Source: a virus. From it: DNA of 26,206 nucleotides. The position numbers were made by a program, and so were the translations under genes. Below are positions 8,093-16,818 of this stretch, in pieces. Each line of letters opens with the position of its first letter. Positions within the stretch are counted from its first letter, which is position 1. The stretch spans positions 1 through 26,206 of the IMG/VR virus record IMGVR_UViG_3300035698_026342; one strand, given 5' to 3'. The notes under the pieces are model-generated. The model worked only from the letters and a program-made list of their open reading frames with translations, did no database searches and was not told the DNA's origin.

Positions 8093-9517
8093 TTATCCCG
8101 TTGGGAATATTCTATCTCCTCCGATTCTTGCAGGCTCTTGGTTGGTTGTTTCGTCATCAATTCTTGTTTCAGAACCAATTAAAGCCTGCACTCTTTGAAT
8201 TTTAGGGATAAAAATAATTCTTGCATTACAAGATAATTCACTGTCAGTTAAACCATCGACACTTGCATTCAATAGATTATCTGAAAAACCCAACGCAGCA
8301 ATAGTGGAATTTAAAATTAATTCTGAATTATATTCTATTTGAATTTTTGAATTTAATAAAGCAATAGAATTCAATGGAACTTGGATTCTTGAATTTAACA
8401 ATTCTTCTGAATAAACTTCTTTTTTTATTCTTCCTGAAACTAAGTTTTCTGAACTAAACTCTTTTTTGATTCTGGAAGATAAAAGAATCTCTGAATCCAA
8501 TTCTAATTTAATTCTTGCTAACAAAAGTTTTGTTTCATTTAACTCTATTTTAATTCTTGAATTAATTAATTTTTGTGAAAAAGTATGAAGAACTGTTTTA
8601 GCATTAAGTAAAACTTCATTTGATTCGTTCAGTGTTTTTATCCTTGCGTTGGTTGAATTAAGAGAAGCATAAATTCCTGAAATGGTTGCATTTAAAGATA
8701 ATTCATTAGATTTTTCTACTTTAACTCTTGCTGATAAAAGGTTGTCTTCTAACTCTTTTATTAAGATTCTTGAATTCAAAAGTGCTTCTTGACTCAACTC
8801 TAATTTTATTCTTGCATTTAATAACTCACTAGAATTTAATGAAATTTGAATTCTTGAAGAAATTAAATTATCCTCTGAAAACTGTTTTTGTATTTTGGCA
8901 ATAGATAATATTTCATTTGATTTTTCTATCTTTATTCTTGCATTAAGTAAATTATCGTTTGTATAAGATTGGATTGTTTGAATTTCTGCATTTAATAAAA
9001 CATCATCTTCATAAGTTATATAATCTTGATATACTGCATAAATTGCAGTGAGTTGACTAACCGAAGAATCAGAAGTTCCCCATGGATCAGTTAATTCGGT
9101 TTCCGAAGAACTTTTTACTTTAGTTTTATTTAAACCAGATGTAGCATAATTTGTATTTGTTGTGGAAGCAGTGTCATCACACTGTGCAGCAACCCAATAA
9201 ATAGTGCTTGAATCTATTTCGATATTAACCGAAGCGTATTTCCAACCGCTTGTAGTTCCTTTTGCAAAAGTAGCTGAACCTAATAAAACATCTGGTTTAT
9301 CATCTCCAGAATCGTGAGTATAAATCCCTACATCAGTATCTGCTGCTTGTGTTGCGTTATCGCAATACCATCCAATTTCTGTAACTAATTTTGCAGTTGC
9401 TGGGGAAGTGTGTTTAAATGCTCTTGCGTTTGTAGATAGTCTAACACTGCCAGCAGAAGGGTTGGTTGTTGGGCGAACTGAAACAAAACCACAATTTGTA
9501 CCTTTTGATAAAGCCAT
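8093..9517 (-). CDS. Repeat fibre protein B (474 aa, about 19 repeats)
   Basis: Residues 1-165 form a beta-sandwich-like head ('TEIGWYCDNATQAADTDVGI', 'STIYWVAAQCDDTAS'), resembling carbohydrate-binding or exosialidase-type beta domains. Residues 170-437 consist of about 19 tandem units of 14-15 residues with consensus S-x-x-L-L-N-A/S-R-I-K-x4. The last 40 residues ('NARIIFIPKIQRVQALIG' and an Arg/Asp-rich end) match the C-terminus of the neighbouring larger protein, so the two genes are paralogues. GAGAGG precedes the ATG. It lies between capsid and connector genes, not in the tail module, so it may be a head fibre. Function is inferred; no enzyme motif is seen. Confidence 0.75.
   Translation of the reverse strand: MALSKGTNCGFVSVRPTTNPSAGSVRLSTNARAFKHTSPATAKLVTEIGWYCDNATQAADTDVGIYTHDSGDDKPDVLLGSATFAKGTTSGWKYASVNIEIDSSTIYWVAAQCDDTASTTNTNYATSGLNKTKVKSSSETELTDPWGTSDSSVSQLTAIYAVYQDYITYEDDVLLNAEIQTIQSYTNDNLLNARIKIEKSNEILSIAKIQKQFSEDNLISSRIQISLNSSELLNARIKLELSQEALLNSRILIKELEDNLLSARVKVEKSNELSLNATISGIYASLNSTNARIKTLNESNEVLLNAKTVLHTFSQKLINSRIKIELNETKLLLARIKLELDSEILLSSRIKKEFSSENLVSGRIKKEVYSEELLNSRIQVPLNSIALLNSKIQIEYNSELILNSTIAALGFSDNLLNASVDGLTDSELSCNARIIFIPKIQRVQALIGSETRIDDETTNQEPARIGGDRIFPTG
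8207..9010 (-). repeat. Tandem 42-45 nt coding repeats (about 19)
   Basis: In-frame repeats encoding the LLNARIK-type unit of fibre protein B. DNA copies have diverged but keep the core that reads ATTCTTGCATTTAA on the plus strand. The spacing alternates between 42 and 45 nt. Confidence 0.85.
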
Positions 9518-9519
9518 TT

Positions 9520-12500
9520 CTAAAACCTCTCATCTTCAATTCTTATTTCTAATTCAGGATTTAATACATCTAAAATCCTATTCTCCGAAGTATCAATTTC
9601 ATCTAAAATTCTAATCATTGGAGGCACAAAAACAACTCTTGCATTTAAGTTATTTTCTCCGGAATACTTCCAACCAGTTCTAGCATTACAAACTAACTCA
9701 TTTGATTCATTAAAAGTCTTAATTCTAGCATCAGCTTTTAATTCATTAGAAAACTCAAAAACTGTTTTAGCGTTCAATAAATTATCTGAATCATACTTGA
9801 TTTTAATCCTAGAATTCACTAAATTGTCATTTAATTCATTTAATAATTTAATTCGTGCATTCAAAAGCTTTTCTTTATTTTCTTTTGATTTAACTCTAGC
9901 ATTAACTAAATTATCATCAAAATAAGAAACAATTACTTTAGCGTTCAATAGTTTTTCTTCTAATTCCCCTATAAGTTTAATTCTGCTTTTTAAAATTAAT
10001 TCAGAATAATCTCCAGCAGTAACTCTAGCGTTTAATAAAACATCATTACTAAATGGCACTTTAATAAAAGAATTCAATAATTTTTCTTCAGAATAACTTA
10101 ATTGAATTTTGGCATTTAATAGTTTTTCATTAAAAGAATTCAATAATTTTATTCTTGCAATTAATAATTTATTTTCTTCTATTTCTTTCTTTATTCTAGC
10201 AATAGCAAGTTTTTCAGAAGAAAAACCAGCTTTAATCATTGCATTTAATAGTTTTTCTTGGTTTTCAGTTACTTTAATAAAAGCATTACATAATTTTATT
10301 TGGTACTTTTCTAATTTAATTCGTGCATTCAAAAGGTTGTCTGAATCATTGGAAACTGTGAGAGTTATTTTGGCATTAAGTAAATTTTCTGATGCATTAT
10401 TTAAAACACTTATTCTTGAGTTGATTAAATTCTGTGAAAACCTTTCTAATTCAATTCTAGCATTTAATAAGATTTCGTTGTTTTTATTTAATTTAATTCT
10501 GGAGTTAAGCAAAACACTATTGAAAAGATTATTTGTTTTAACTCTTGCAATTGATAATTTGTTTTGTCCTTGGCTAGTTTTTATCCTAGAATTAAGAAGA
10601 TTATCGCTGTCTTTTTCAGTTTTAATTCTTGATGAAAGTAATTTATCTGAAAAATCTTCTGTTTTAATTCTCGCATCTAATAAAACATTATTTGATAAAT
10701 TATTGAGTTTTATTCTTGCATTTAATAAATTCTCATTGTTTTTTTCAGTTTTAATTCTTGAATTTAAAACAACATTAGAAAAATACTTTCCAACAATTTC
10801 AATATAGGAATTAAGTAAATTATCTGAAAAAACAAGTAACTTAACTCTCGCATTCAATAAATTATTAGAATTTTCAGCAAGAATAATTGATGCATTGCAT
10901 AGGTTTTCATTAGAATTATTATTAAGTTTAATTCTTGAAGAAACAAGATTTTCTTCTGAAAAATCAACTTTAATTCTAGCGTTCAATAAATTATCTTCAT
11001 TCAAATTTGCTTTAATCCGAGCATTAAGTAATTTCTCTTGATTTAAAGGGACTTTAATTCGTGAAATTAAAAGGTTTTCTGAATTATATTCAATTTGAAT
11101 TCTGGCATTTAATAGTTTTTCATCAAACAGATTATTTATTTTAATTCTAGCGTTCAATAAGTTTTCTGAAGATTTTTCTGCTTTAATTCTAGCATTAAGA
11201 AGATTTTCACTACTTCTAGGAACCTTAATCTTTGCATTTAATGAAAGTTCTGAATTATTTTGTTTCTTTATTCTGGCATTTAGTAATATTTCATCTGAAA
11301 CTGAAACAAGTTTAACTCTGGAATTAAGAAGTTTTTCATTGTCTTTTAAAGTCTTTATTCTTGAATTCAATAAAACTTCATTAGAAAAAGGTACTTTGAT
11401 TCTTGAAAGTAATAGTTTTTCTTCAAAATAACTTATTTGAATTTTTGCTGAAAGTAAAACAACTGAACTGTTATTGTCTATTTTAATTCTTGCATTTAAA
11501 AGATTCTCAGAAGCTAATCCATTTACTTTAATTCTTGAAATAAGCAATTCTTCTGAATTTAATTCTTTTTGAATTCTTGAATTAATTAAATTAATTGAAT
11601 TTAATGGAACCTGAATCATTGAATTTAATAATTTATCTGATGAATAAGTTTGAATTCCAAGATCAATGCTTGCATTTAATAAATTTTCAGAAGTTATGTT
11701 TTTTTTGATTCTTCCTGAAATAAGGTTATCGCTTGTTATTTTTAGATTTATTTTTGCATTCAATAAAACATCTGAATTAGTAGAAATACCTATTCCAGTA
11801 ACATTTTGAACAATAACAACATTTCCACAATAACCATACGCGCCTCTTGAACCTCCAGTTCTTTTAACTGAAAATCCCATATCTGAACCATCAGCAGGTT
11901 CAGTAAAAGAACTTGACCTAATTCTTACATAAGAAGTGCTTGTAGTAGTTACTTCGGTTGCTGCTAATCCACTCCCATCATCAAATAATTCAACTTCAGC
12001 AGAAGTAGAATTAGCTTGTTTGATTGTTGCTTCATTATAAGCAGTAACAGAAACATCTGTCCAAATATTATCGTACAAAGCTTTGTGAGAAGATTCTTCA
12101 CCATAAGTAGAAGAAGAATCAAAATGTCCTAATGAAGACGTTGTTAAATATCCTTGATATTTAGAAACTGGACTTAAATCAACTATAATATACGCGCTTC
12201 TTATTTGTGCTTGAGCAGAAAAAATGCTTGTTTTAATAAAAGTAGTATATTCTGTAGTATCAGCGATTGTTGCTTTTATGCTTCCTGAAGTAATGTTATT
12301 CCAAGTTGTTCCTGTAGCTCCAATTCCTCCTACGGCAGTTCCTCCTCCTACTGGTTGTAATTGAACAGAAGTAGTTCTTCCAGCAACAGAATTTCTAATT
12401 GTTGCATTATAATGAACATCACTAATAGTAGCATAATTACTTGTATCCCAATAAGCGTGTCTTTCATAAGAATTTGAAGCATCTAATGATTCATAAGTAG

Positions 12501-12975
12501 TTGAAGTAGTTATCCCGCTTTGACCAATAGGAATATAAATTCTTGTTTTAGGAGCAGAGTCAGATTCTTGAACAATAACAATTCTTGCTCCGTCTATTAT
12601 TGCATTAGTTCCGCAATGTTTTCTAATTTGAATAATTAAATCTGCTGTGCCTGATGGCATATCATTTACTATATTTGGACTTCTGTTTCTATCCCAACCA
12701 CTTCCATTTACTCCCCAAGGACCTGAAACAATAGATGTACCAGCATAATCATATAATTGCCAGTTAATACCAGGAATAGAATTTGGAAGACAACCTGTTC
12801 CATCACTCATCCAATTTATTTCTACATAAACTTCAGTTATATTAGAATATTTTGAGCCATCCCAAGGAATACAACCTAAAGATAAGTCAGTTGGAGCATA
12901 AGAAGCGCCAGAATTAACTGACCGCATATTATTAAAATCAATGTAACTAACTCGCTTATAAGTAATTTTAATCAC
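9520..12975 (-). CDS. Repeat fibre protein A (1151 aa, about 50 repeats)
   Basis: Residues 1-398 hold two or three beta-sandwich-like domains rich in Gly, Ser, Thr and aromatic residues. Residues 399-1118 are about 50 consecutive units of 14-15 residues, for example 'SENLLNARIKAEK', with invariant-like L-L/I-N-A/S-R-I-K. The C-terminal 30 residues (PPMIRILDEIDTSENRI and following) match fibre protein B. A repeat of this length with a Leu-Leu/Ile core and a polar turn is compatible with a triple beta-spiral or beta-solenoid shaft. The start is uncertain. The open frame begins at GTG 12975, but that GTG is itself part of the AGGTGAT site, and an ATT 9 nt later is at the spacing used elsewhere here. 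Confidence 0.8.
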   Translation of the reverse strand: MIKITYKRVSYIDFNNMRSVNSGASYAPTDLSLGCIPWDGSKYSNITEVYVEINWMSDGTGCLPNSIPGINWQLYDYAGTSIVSGPWGVNGSGWDRNRSPNIVNDMPSGTADLIIQIRKHCGTNAIIDGARIVIVQESDSAPKTRIYIPIGQSGITTSTTYESLDASNSYERHAYWDTSNYATISDVHYNATIRNSVAGRTTSVQLQPVGGGTAVGGIGATGTTWNNITSGSIKATIADTTEYTTFIKTSIFSAQAQIRSAYIIVDLSPVSKYQGYLTTSSLGHFDSSSTYGEESSHKALYDNIWTDVSVTAYNEATIKQANSTSAEVELFDDGSGLAATEVTTTSTSYVRIRSSSFTEPADGSDMGFSVKRTGGSRGAYGYCGNVVIVQNVTGIGISTNSDVLLNAKINLKITSDNLISGRIKKNITSENLLNASIDLGIQTYSSDKLLNSMIQVPLNSINLINSRIQKELNSEELLISRIKVNGLASENLLNARIKIDNNSSVVLLSAKIQISYFEEKLLLSRIKVPFSNEVLLNSRIKTLKDNEKLLNSRVKLVSVSDEILLNARIKKQNNSELSLNAKIKVPRSSENLLNARIKAEKSSENLLNARIKINNLFDEKLLNARIQIEYNSENLLISRIKVPLNQEKLLNARIKANLNEDNLLNARIKVDFSEENLVSSRIKLNNNSNENLCNASIILAENSNNLLNARVKLLVFSDNLLNSYIEIVGKYFSNVVLNSRIKTEKNNENLLNARIKLNNLSNNVLLDARIKTEDFSDKLLSSRIKTEKDSDNLLNSRIKTSQGQNKLSIARVKTNNLFNSVLLNSRIKLNKNNEILLNARIELERFSQNLINSRISVLNNASENLLNAKITLTVSNDSDNLLNARIKLEKYQIKLCNAFIKVTENQEKLLNAMIKAGFSSEKLAIARIKKEIEENKLLIARIKLLNSFNEKLLNAKIQLSYSEEKLLNSFIKVPFSNDVLLNARVTAGDYSELILKSRIKLIGELEEKLLNAKVIVSYFDDNLVNARVKSKENKEKLLNARIKLLNELNDNLVNSRIKIKYDSDNLLNAKTVFEFSNELKADARIKTFNESNELVCNARTGWKYSGENNLNARVVFVPPMIRILDEIDTSENRILDVLNPELEIRIEDERF
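9621..11781 (-). repeat. Tandem 42-45 nt coding repeats (about 50)
   Basis: Longest repeat block of the window, in frame, encoding the shaft of fibre protein A. Copies are diverged from one another, so the selection is on protein pattern and not on DNA identity. A long plus-strand antisense ORF (10109-10807) is a by-product of this periodicity. Confidence 0.9.
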
Positions 12976-13001
12976 CTATGTTGATATTCATTAAAATTAC
13001 T

Positions 13002-13502
13002 TTAGGGTTTTCCATACACCTCAACATCCACTACGCTTTTCAAAGCGTTTCTAATTAATGTTTCTTCTGAAGCAGTTGGAACTCTATTAAAAAAATATCT
13101 TTGTGAAGCATCATAGTTTCCTTCTTCATAACTTCCAGTTGATTTAGGTAAAAACTTAAAAGTTAAATCGCTTCCAGCGTTAGTTAAAATATTTCTTAAA
13201 CCATCAACCATTGCATCTGGAGCAATATGAATTGTAACTAAAACATGATTTTCTGGATATGTTTTATTTTCTTCTTTTTGAGTAATACCTTCAATAAAAG
13301 CAATTACATGATTTTTTTGTTGTTCAGTTAAATCTAAATCAATAGTGAACTTTAATTCAGGCCCATCACTCAAAATAACAACGTGTCCATTCCAACCAAA
13401 AACTCCTCTATAACGATTTCTTAATTCCCAAATTAAATAACCTTGATTAACTCCATTAAAAATTTGTTCTTCAGTTAAAGTATGTTTAATTATAGTAGTC
13501 AT
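13002..13502 (-). CDS. Unknown virion-region protein (166 aa)
   Basis: I do not recognise a family. The protein is acidic with mixed alpha-beta pattern: 'YLIWELRNRYRGVFGWNGHVVI' near the start, then 'LDLTEQQKNHVIAFIEG' and a C-terminal 'RNALKSVVDVEVYGKP'. Its ATG overlaps the TGA of the methyltransferase gene (ATGA), so the two are translationally coupled and probably made at similar levels. It lies just before the large fibre gene, suggesting a role in fibre attachment or modification; this is position-based inference. Confidence 0.6.
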   Translation of the reverse strand: MTTIIKHTLTEEQIFNGVNQGYLIWELRNRYRGVFGWNGHVVILSDGPELKFTIDLDLTEQQKNHVIAFIEGITQKEENKTYPENHVLVTIHIAPDAMVDGLRNILTNAGSDLTFKFLPKSTGSYEEGNYDASQRYFFNRVPTASEETLIRNALKSVVDVEVYGKP

Positions 13503-13948
13503 TCAACAACCTCTGGTAAAATGATTTGTTCATAATGTAAATAACTAAAATTATTACAAGGAAAATCAGGTTTATCAATAAAAACCATTTCTTGCCTATC
13601 ATCAAAAACTAAATCAAAAGTTTCACATAATCCAACGTGTTGAACAAAATTATTAATTATCCAAACGCCTTTTTTTCCTTTGGCCCATTGTTCTGCTTTC
13701 CAATAAACTTCCGGGTGCGCTTCAATAATAACGTGTCTTTTAATTCCTTGTTTTTGGAATTCATCAGCAGTATAACCTAAACCAAAACCTATTTCTAAAA
13801 CAGATTTAGGTTTATATTTTTCATAAAATTTCCTTACTTCTTTTCTAATCCATGTTTCTTCATAAGCATTCATTAAAGCTATTTTACCTAAATAAATTCC
13901 TTTTTCATTAAAAACTAATTTGCTTTCTTTGAATTCTTTTTCATTCAT
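13499..13948 (-). CDS. SAM-dependent methyltransferase (149 aa, short)
   Basis: Class I Rossmann methyltransferase. Motif I 'VLEIGFGLGYT' is at residues 50-60, the acidic end of strand 2 is 'HVIIEAHPEV' (E76), and motif IV-like 'FDLVFDDR' is at 111-118. The context 'NAYEETWIRKEVRKFYEK' before motif I and 'HVIIEAHPEVYWKAEQWA' after it recalls the guanidinoacetate/arginine N-methyltransferase-like family. That family is longer, so the C-terminal substrate part is missing or replaced. The gene sits inside the structural cluster, coupled by ATGA to the next gene, which suggests modification of a virion protein or of a host surface molecule. The substrate cannot be read from the sequence. Confidence 0.75.
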   Translation of the reverse strand: MNEKEFKESKLVFNEKGIYLGKIALMNAYEETWIRKEVRKFYEKYKPKSVLEIGFGLGYTADEFQKQGIKRHVIIEAHPEVYWKAEQWAKGKKGVWIINNFVQHVGLCETFDLVFDDRQEMVFIDKPDFPCNNFSYLHYEQIILPEVVE

Positions 13949-13954
13949 AAAAAT

Positions 13955-14344
13955 TCAACCTTCGTCTTTAAAATAAGTTTTAGTTTTAGTTATTTTTAAC
14001 ATTTTCTTATGGTTTTTTTCATTAATAGTTGTTTGAAAACCAAGAAAATAATCTGTTTCAATAGATTTGTTATACAATAAAGCACATCTTCTTTTAAAGA
14101 AAATTAAACGAAAATTGTGTTTTTCATAATCTTCAAAAAAATTAATTATTGTGTCATTAATAGAAATAGAGCCTTTAGATAAATTAACAGAATAAGAATT
14201 TCCGTCTCCAAATAATTTAAAAACTGTAATTTTATCTGTTTTTTCTTGAACTTTCTTAAAATTAGTTTCAGCATAATTTTCATTAAACTGACTTAAAGAA
14301 GTCTCATCATTAAACAAAACTTCCCATTTTAACCAATCTGCCAT
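13955..14344 (-). CDS. Unknown protein (129 aa)
   Basis: Not recognised. Lys/Asn/Phe-rich, no membrane segment, with 'FEDYEKHNFRLIFFKRRCALLYNK' as the most structured piece and a Lys/Thr-rich end. Translation is well supported by GGAGGT before the ATG. The stop overlaps the ribosome site of the methyltransferase gene. The 10-nt sequence CAATACAATG occurs twice around the ribosome site (see 14345-14394). Confidence 0.55.
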   Translation of the reverse strand: MADWLKWEVLFNDETSLSQFNENYAETNFKKVQEKTDKITVFKLFGDGNSYSVNLSKGSISINDTIINFFEDYEKHNFRLIFFKRRCALLYNKSIETDYFLGFQTTINEKNHKKMLKITKTKTYFKDEG

Positions 14345-14394
14345 TGTATTGACCTCCTTTTCATTGTATTGAAAAAAAAACTATTGAGATAAAA
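14344..14394 (-). terminator. T-run and direct repeat between genes
   Basis: On the minus strand the stop of the upstream gene is followed by a run of nine T, a possible archaeal terminator without clear hairpin. CAATACAATG then occurs twice, once just before and once just after the GGAGGT of the next gene. Confidence 0.35.
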
Positions 14395-14916
14395 CTAGGT
14401 TTCATCCCATTGGAATCTAATTAACTGTGAACCTATGTCGCCTGGAGTAGTAACTGCTGCTTTAACCAGTAACTGCAATACACCATATTTACTGTAACCT
14501 GCTGCTGGGTAAGCTGAACCTGCTGCTGGAGTTGCATCTAATGCTGTTCCTGATGTTGTTGGTATTGCTGCTGTTGCAAAAGTTGATGCTCCGCTTGTTT
14601 GTGCTGCTGGTGCCCAAGTTCCAGTTACATCAGCTAAGATTGATATTCCTGCATCGCTTAATGTTCCTGAACTTTTCCATAATTTTACGTTAGTTACTTC
14701 GTTGTATGTTCCAGTCCACTGAGCTCTAATTACTCTTTCAAAAGAATAAGCCGAACCTGCTGCTGGAACACTAATTGGGTTTGCTGCATAAGAACCTGCT
14801 GTGCTGTCATAAATATCTAATAACAACAAATTCACATTCACTGCACTACTTCCTGCTGCTGGAGCCTCAGTTAAAGGACTCCCCGTATAAACTTTCCAAT
14901 CTATATCACTTGCCAT
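14395..14916 (-). CDS. Ala/Ser-rich virion accessory protein (173 aa)
   Basis: Composition (Ala, Ser, Thr, Gly with 'PAAGSAY' twice) is that of abundant virion surface proteins. The body looks all-beta with regular short strands ('NVKLWKSSG', 'GVLQLLVKAA'). It is encoded just after two other Gly/Ala-rich small proteins and the major capsid gene. The start has AGGTGAT then AAA and ATG, the standard layout of this cluster. Likely a capsid decoration or neck protein. No specific family recognised. Confidence 0.6.
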   Translation of the reverse strand: MASDIDWKVYTGSPLTEAPAAGSSAVNVNLLLLDIYDSTAGSYAANPISVPAAGSAYSFERVIRAQWTGTYNEVTNVKLWKSSGTLSDAGISILADVTGTWAPAAQTSGASTFATAAIPTTSGTALDATPAAGSAYPAAGYSKYGVLQLLVKAAVTTPGDIGSQLIRFQWDET

Positions 14917-14920
14917 TTTA

Positions 14921-15301
14921 TCACCTATAATATATCCTTATATCATTAAATTGATATGTTGAACCTGCTGTGTTTTGTGCTCTTATATAATTATTCATTG
15001 CTGACGATTCCCACATATTTCCTGACTCGTATGTAACTGCAACTCCTGCTGCAGTATGAATTGTTGTTCTTGGATAATATGTTGAAAAACTTGTTCCACT
15101 TGCAACAGCAACACTTAAAAGTGTTTCTCCTGTGCCTGATTCACTTAAAGTTAATGTTCCTGATGCGCCAGTATTAACTGCTACTTTATATAACCTGCCT
15201 CTAATTGCGTGTTCACTGTAAGTATCTGCGCTTCCCGTAGCAGGGTTTGTAAGTAACCCAGTTCCTGAATATCTATATACTATCATTCTATCATAAGACA
15301 T
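14921..15301 (-). CDS. Small beta-rich virion protein (126 aa)
   Basis: The open frame extends to an ATG at 15334, inside the previous gene, but GGGAGG lies 8 nt before ATG 15301, which I choose as the start (product 'MSYDRMIVYRYSGTG' onward). Rich in Ser, Thr, Gly and Tyr, with no membrane segment. The sequence reads like a small jelly-roll or decoration protein. It ends 4 nt before the start of the next gene. Function inferred from location among capsid genes. Confidence 0.6.
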   Translation of the reverse strand: MSYDRMIVYRYSGTGLLTNPATGSADTYSEHAIRGRLYKVAVNTGASGTLTLSESGTGETLLSVAVASGTSFSTYYPRTTIHTAAGVAVTYESGNMWESSAMNNYIRAQNTAGSTYQFNDIRIYYR

Positions 15302-15320
15302 TGAAGTGCCTCCCTGAATT

Positions 15321-15911
15321 TTAAAGTTTTCCAACCATTACTAAAGCTGCTCCACCTGAAGATGCTGCGCCTAAAACTTTTCCAAAAGTCAATGTGCTTA
15401 ATGCTCCTGATGCAACTGTGTGTGCTGCTGAACCTGCTGTAACATAATCTGCATTACCTACATCGTCTGCGCAAGTTAAATACTTTAGTCCATAAACCAC
15501 TAAAGGAACAGTTAATGATGTACCTGAAGGATATTTTGCTGATCCATAAATTACGCCTGTAACTTGTCCTATTGCTCCTGAAAGTTTTGCTATTGAATCC
15601 TCAACATACATATATTGGCCGCCTGTTGCTGCTGCTGCACAAGTGAAATTGTATACCAATCCTTCACCATAAGGGCTTCCTGTTAATTCCATTTCCGTGT
15701 GTTTTGTGTTCATTGTTGAACCAGTATTTGTAACATTTACTCCTGCAATTGCTGTTGTTGCAGTAAGTGATGTTCCAACAGAAACTGCGCCTGTGAATGT
15801 TCCTCCAGATCCATAAATAGGGGCTGCTCCAGAACAATATGAAGAAAACTCTAATTCTTTTGCTCTATATTTTCCTCTTTCCATTCCATCATTAATATTT
15901 GTATTTGCCAT
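15321..15911 (-). CDS. Capsid accessory protein, DUF2190-like end (196 aa)
   Basis: Gly/Ala/Thr-rich protein directly downstream of the major capsid gene. The C-terminal 'FGKVLGAASSGGAALVMVGKL' resembles the end of the DUF2190 group of capsid decoration proteins, in which a 'G-x-x-h' hairpin leads into a V-x-h strand. The middle has 'GAVSVGTSLTATTAIAG', a repeat-like strand pattern also seen in fibre or spike proteins. GAGGTG precedes the ATG. The terminator-like hairpin after the capsid gene separates it from the capsid transcript. Confidence 0.6.
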   Translation of the reverse strand: MANTNINDGMERGKYRAKELEFSSYCSGAAPIYGSGGTFTGAVSVGTSLTATTAIAGVNVTNTGSTMNTKHTEMELTGSPYGEGLVYNFTCAAAATGGQYMYVEDSIAKLSGAIGQVTGVIYGSAKYPSGTSLTVPLVVYGLKYLTCADDVGNADYVTAGSAAHTVASGALSTLTFGKVLGAASSGGAALVMVGKL

Positions 15912-15922
15912 ATTTTCACCTC

Positions 15923-15959
15923 AAAAAAATAAAAAAAACTACAACAATTAAGTTGTAGT
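15923..15959 (-). terminator. Hairpin plus T-run after the major capsid gene
   Basis: On the minus strand ACTACAAC and GTTGTAGT form an 8-bp stem with a 6-nt loop that contains the capsid stop codon, followed by eight T, A and seven T. The form is that of an intrinsic terminator; partial termination would keep the capsid protein above its downstream genes. Confidence 0.65.
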
Positions 15960-16817
15960 AATTTTTGACATTGCCAAAGGTCTCAAATAACTTGCTGCGA
16001 ACCTTTGGGTAACGACCACTCCTGATAAATCATGTGTTACATCATCGTATTTCTCTATTGTTAATGGTCTTTTTTCTGCTAAAAAGAACGCATTTGCCGA
16101 ATCAATTGCATAGGCTATGTTTGTGTAAGTTGAACTTGGCGCTACGTTTGGAGAGAATAAATGAATATTCATTCCTCTTATTCTTCCTGCTAAACCATTT
16201 ATCATGTTGCTTGAGTTTCCAATTTTGTTTGCTTCCATGAATGAATCAATGTTTTCTAAGTCATTCAAAACTTTTGGTCCAACAAACATAGTATCTGGTT
16301 CAAAATCTTGTTCTCTTAAATTCTTTTTTGCTGTTCCCATGTCTTGGTAACCCATTGCTCCGCCTGTACTTATTGCGTTTGTTGCTGAAGCAGAATCTAA
16401 TGCATCATTGATTATTATTTTGTCTTCGTTGTAGCCCATTTCTAAGCCTGCTTGTCCGATGTTGTATAGGATTAAATCCCATTTTCCGTCTTCTTGCATT
16501 TCTTTTGTAACTAAAGGTCTACAACCATATTTTGCTGGTCTGATGTTAATGCTTGTGTGATCTACTACTTTAATTGGAACTGCTCCGCCTTCTGCTACTT
16601 TGTTTACTTTCATTGTTTGTGCTGTGGTTAAATCTACATCGACACTTGAACCTGGAATACTTGAAGGGCCAACAATAAAAGCCGCTTTGTTTCTTCCAAT
16701 TCTTTTTCTCAATGGAGGAGAAATTAATGTATCGTAAATCTTTTTTTGTATTAACAGGCTTCCCTCGGTTCCTGCGTCTCTTGTTAATAGTTCTTTAATC
16801 ATCATTCCGTCATTCAT
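15948..16817 (-). CDS. Major capsid protein, HK97 fold (289 aa)
   Basis: Recognisable HK97-type capsid protein. The N-arm 'LLTRDAGTEGSLLIQKKIYDTL' is followed by a P-domain helix region ('LVTKEMQEDGKWDLILYNIGQA'), an A-domain with 'DTMFVGPKVLNDL', and the C-terminal 'VVVTQRFAASYLRPLAM' strand. This is the usual order. The region before residue 20 is short, so there is no long N-terminal delta/scaffold domain, which agrees with a scaffold supplied by the protease gene. GAGG precedes the ATG. It follows a decoration-like gene and precedes the capsid accessory genes. Confidence 0.9.
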   Translation of the reverse strand: MNDGMMIKELLTRDAGTEGSLLIQKKIYDTLISPPLRKRIGRNKAAFIVGPSSIPGSSVDVDLTTAQTMKVNKVAEGGAVPIKVVDHTSINIRPAKYGCRPLVTKEMQEDGKWDLILYNIGQAGLEMGYNEDKIIINDALDSASATNAISTGGAMGYQDMGTAKKNLREQDFEPDTMFVGPKVLNDLENIDSFMEANKIGNSSNMINGLAGRIRGMNIHLFSPNVAPSSTYTNIAYAIDSANAFFLAEKRPLTIEKYDDVTHDLSGVVVTQRFAASYLRPLAMSKITTT

Positions 16818-16818
16818 T

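Noticed and set aside
10109-10807. Long plus-strand ORF (232 codons)
   Set aside because: Exact antisense of the repeat fibre; open only because the 42-45 nt periodic codons leave the antisense frame free of stops. No ribosome site and a low-complexity product.
8207-11781. CRISPR-like regular repeats
   Set aside because: Periodic spacing of 42-45 nt, but copies are diverged, in frame, and without unique spacers; they encode protein repeats.
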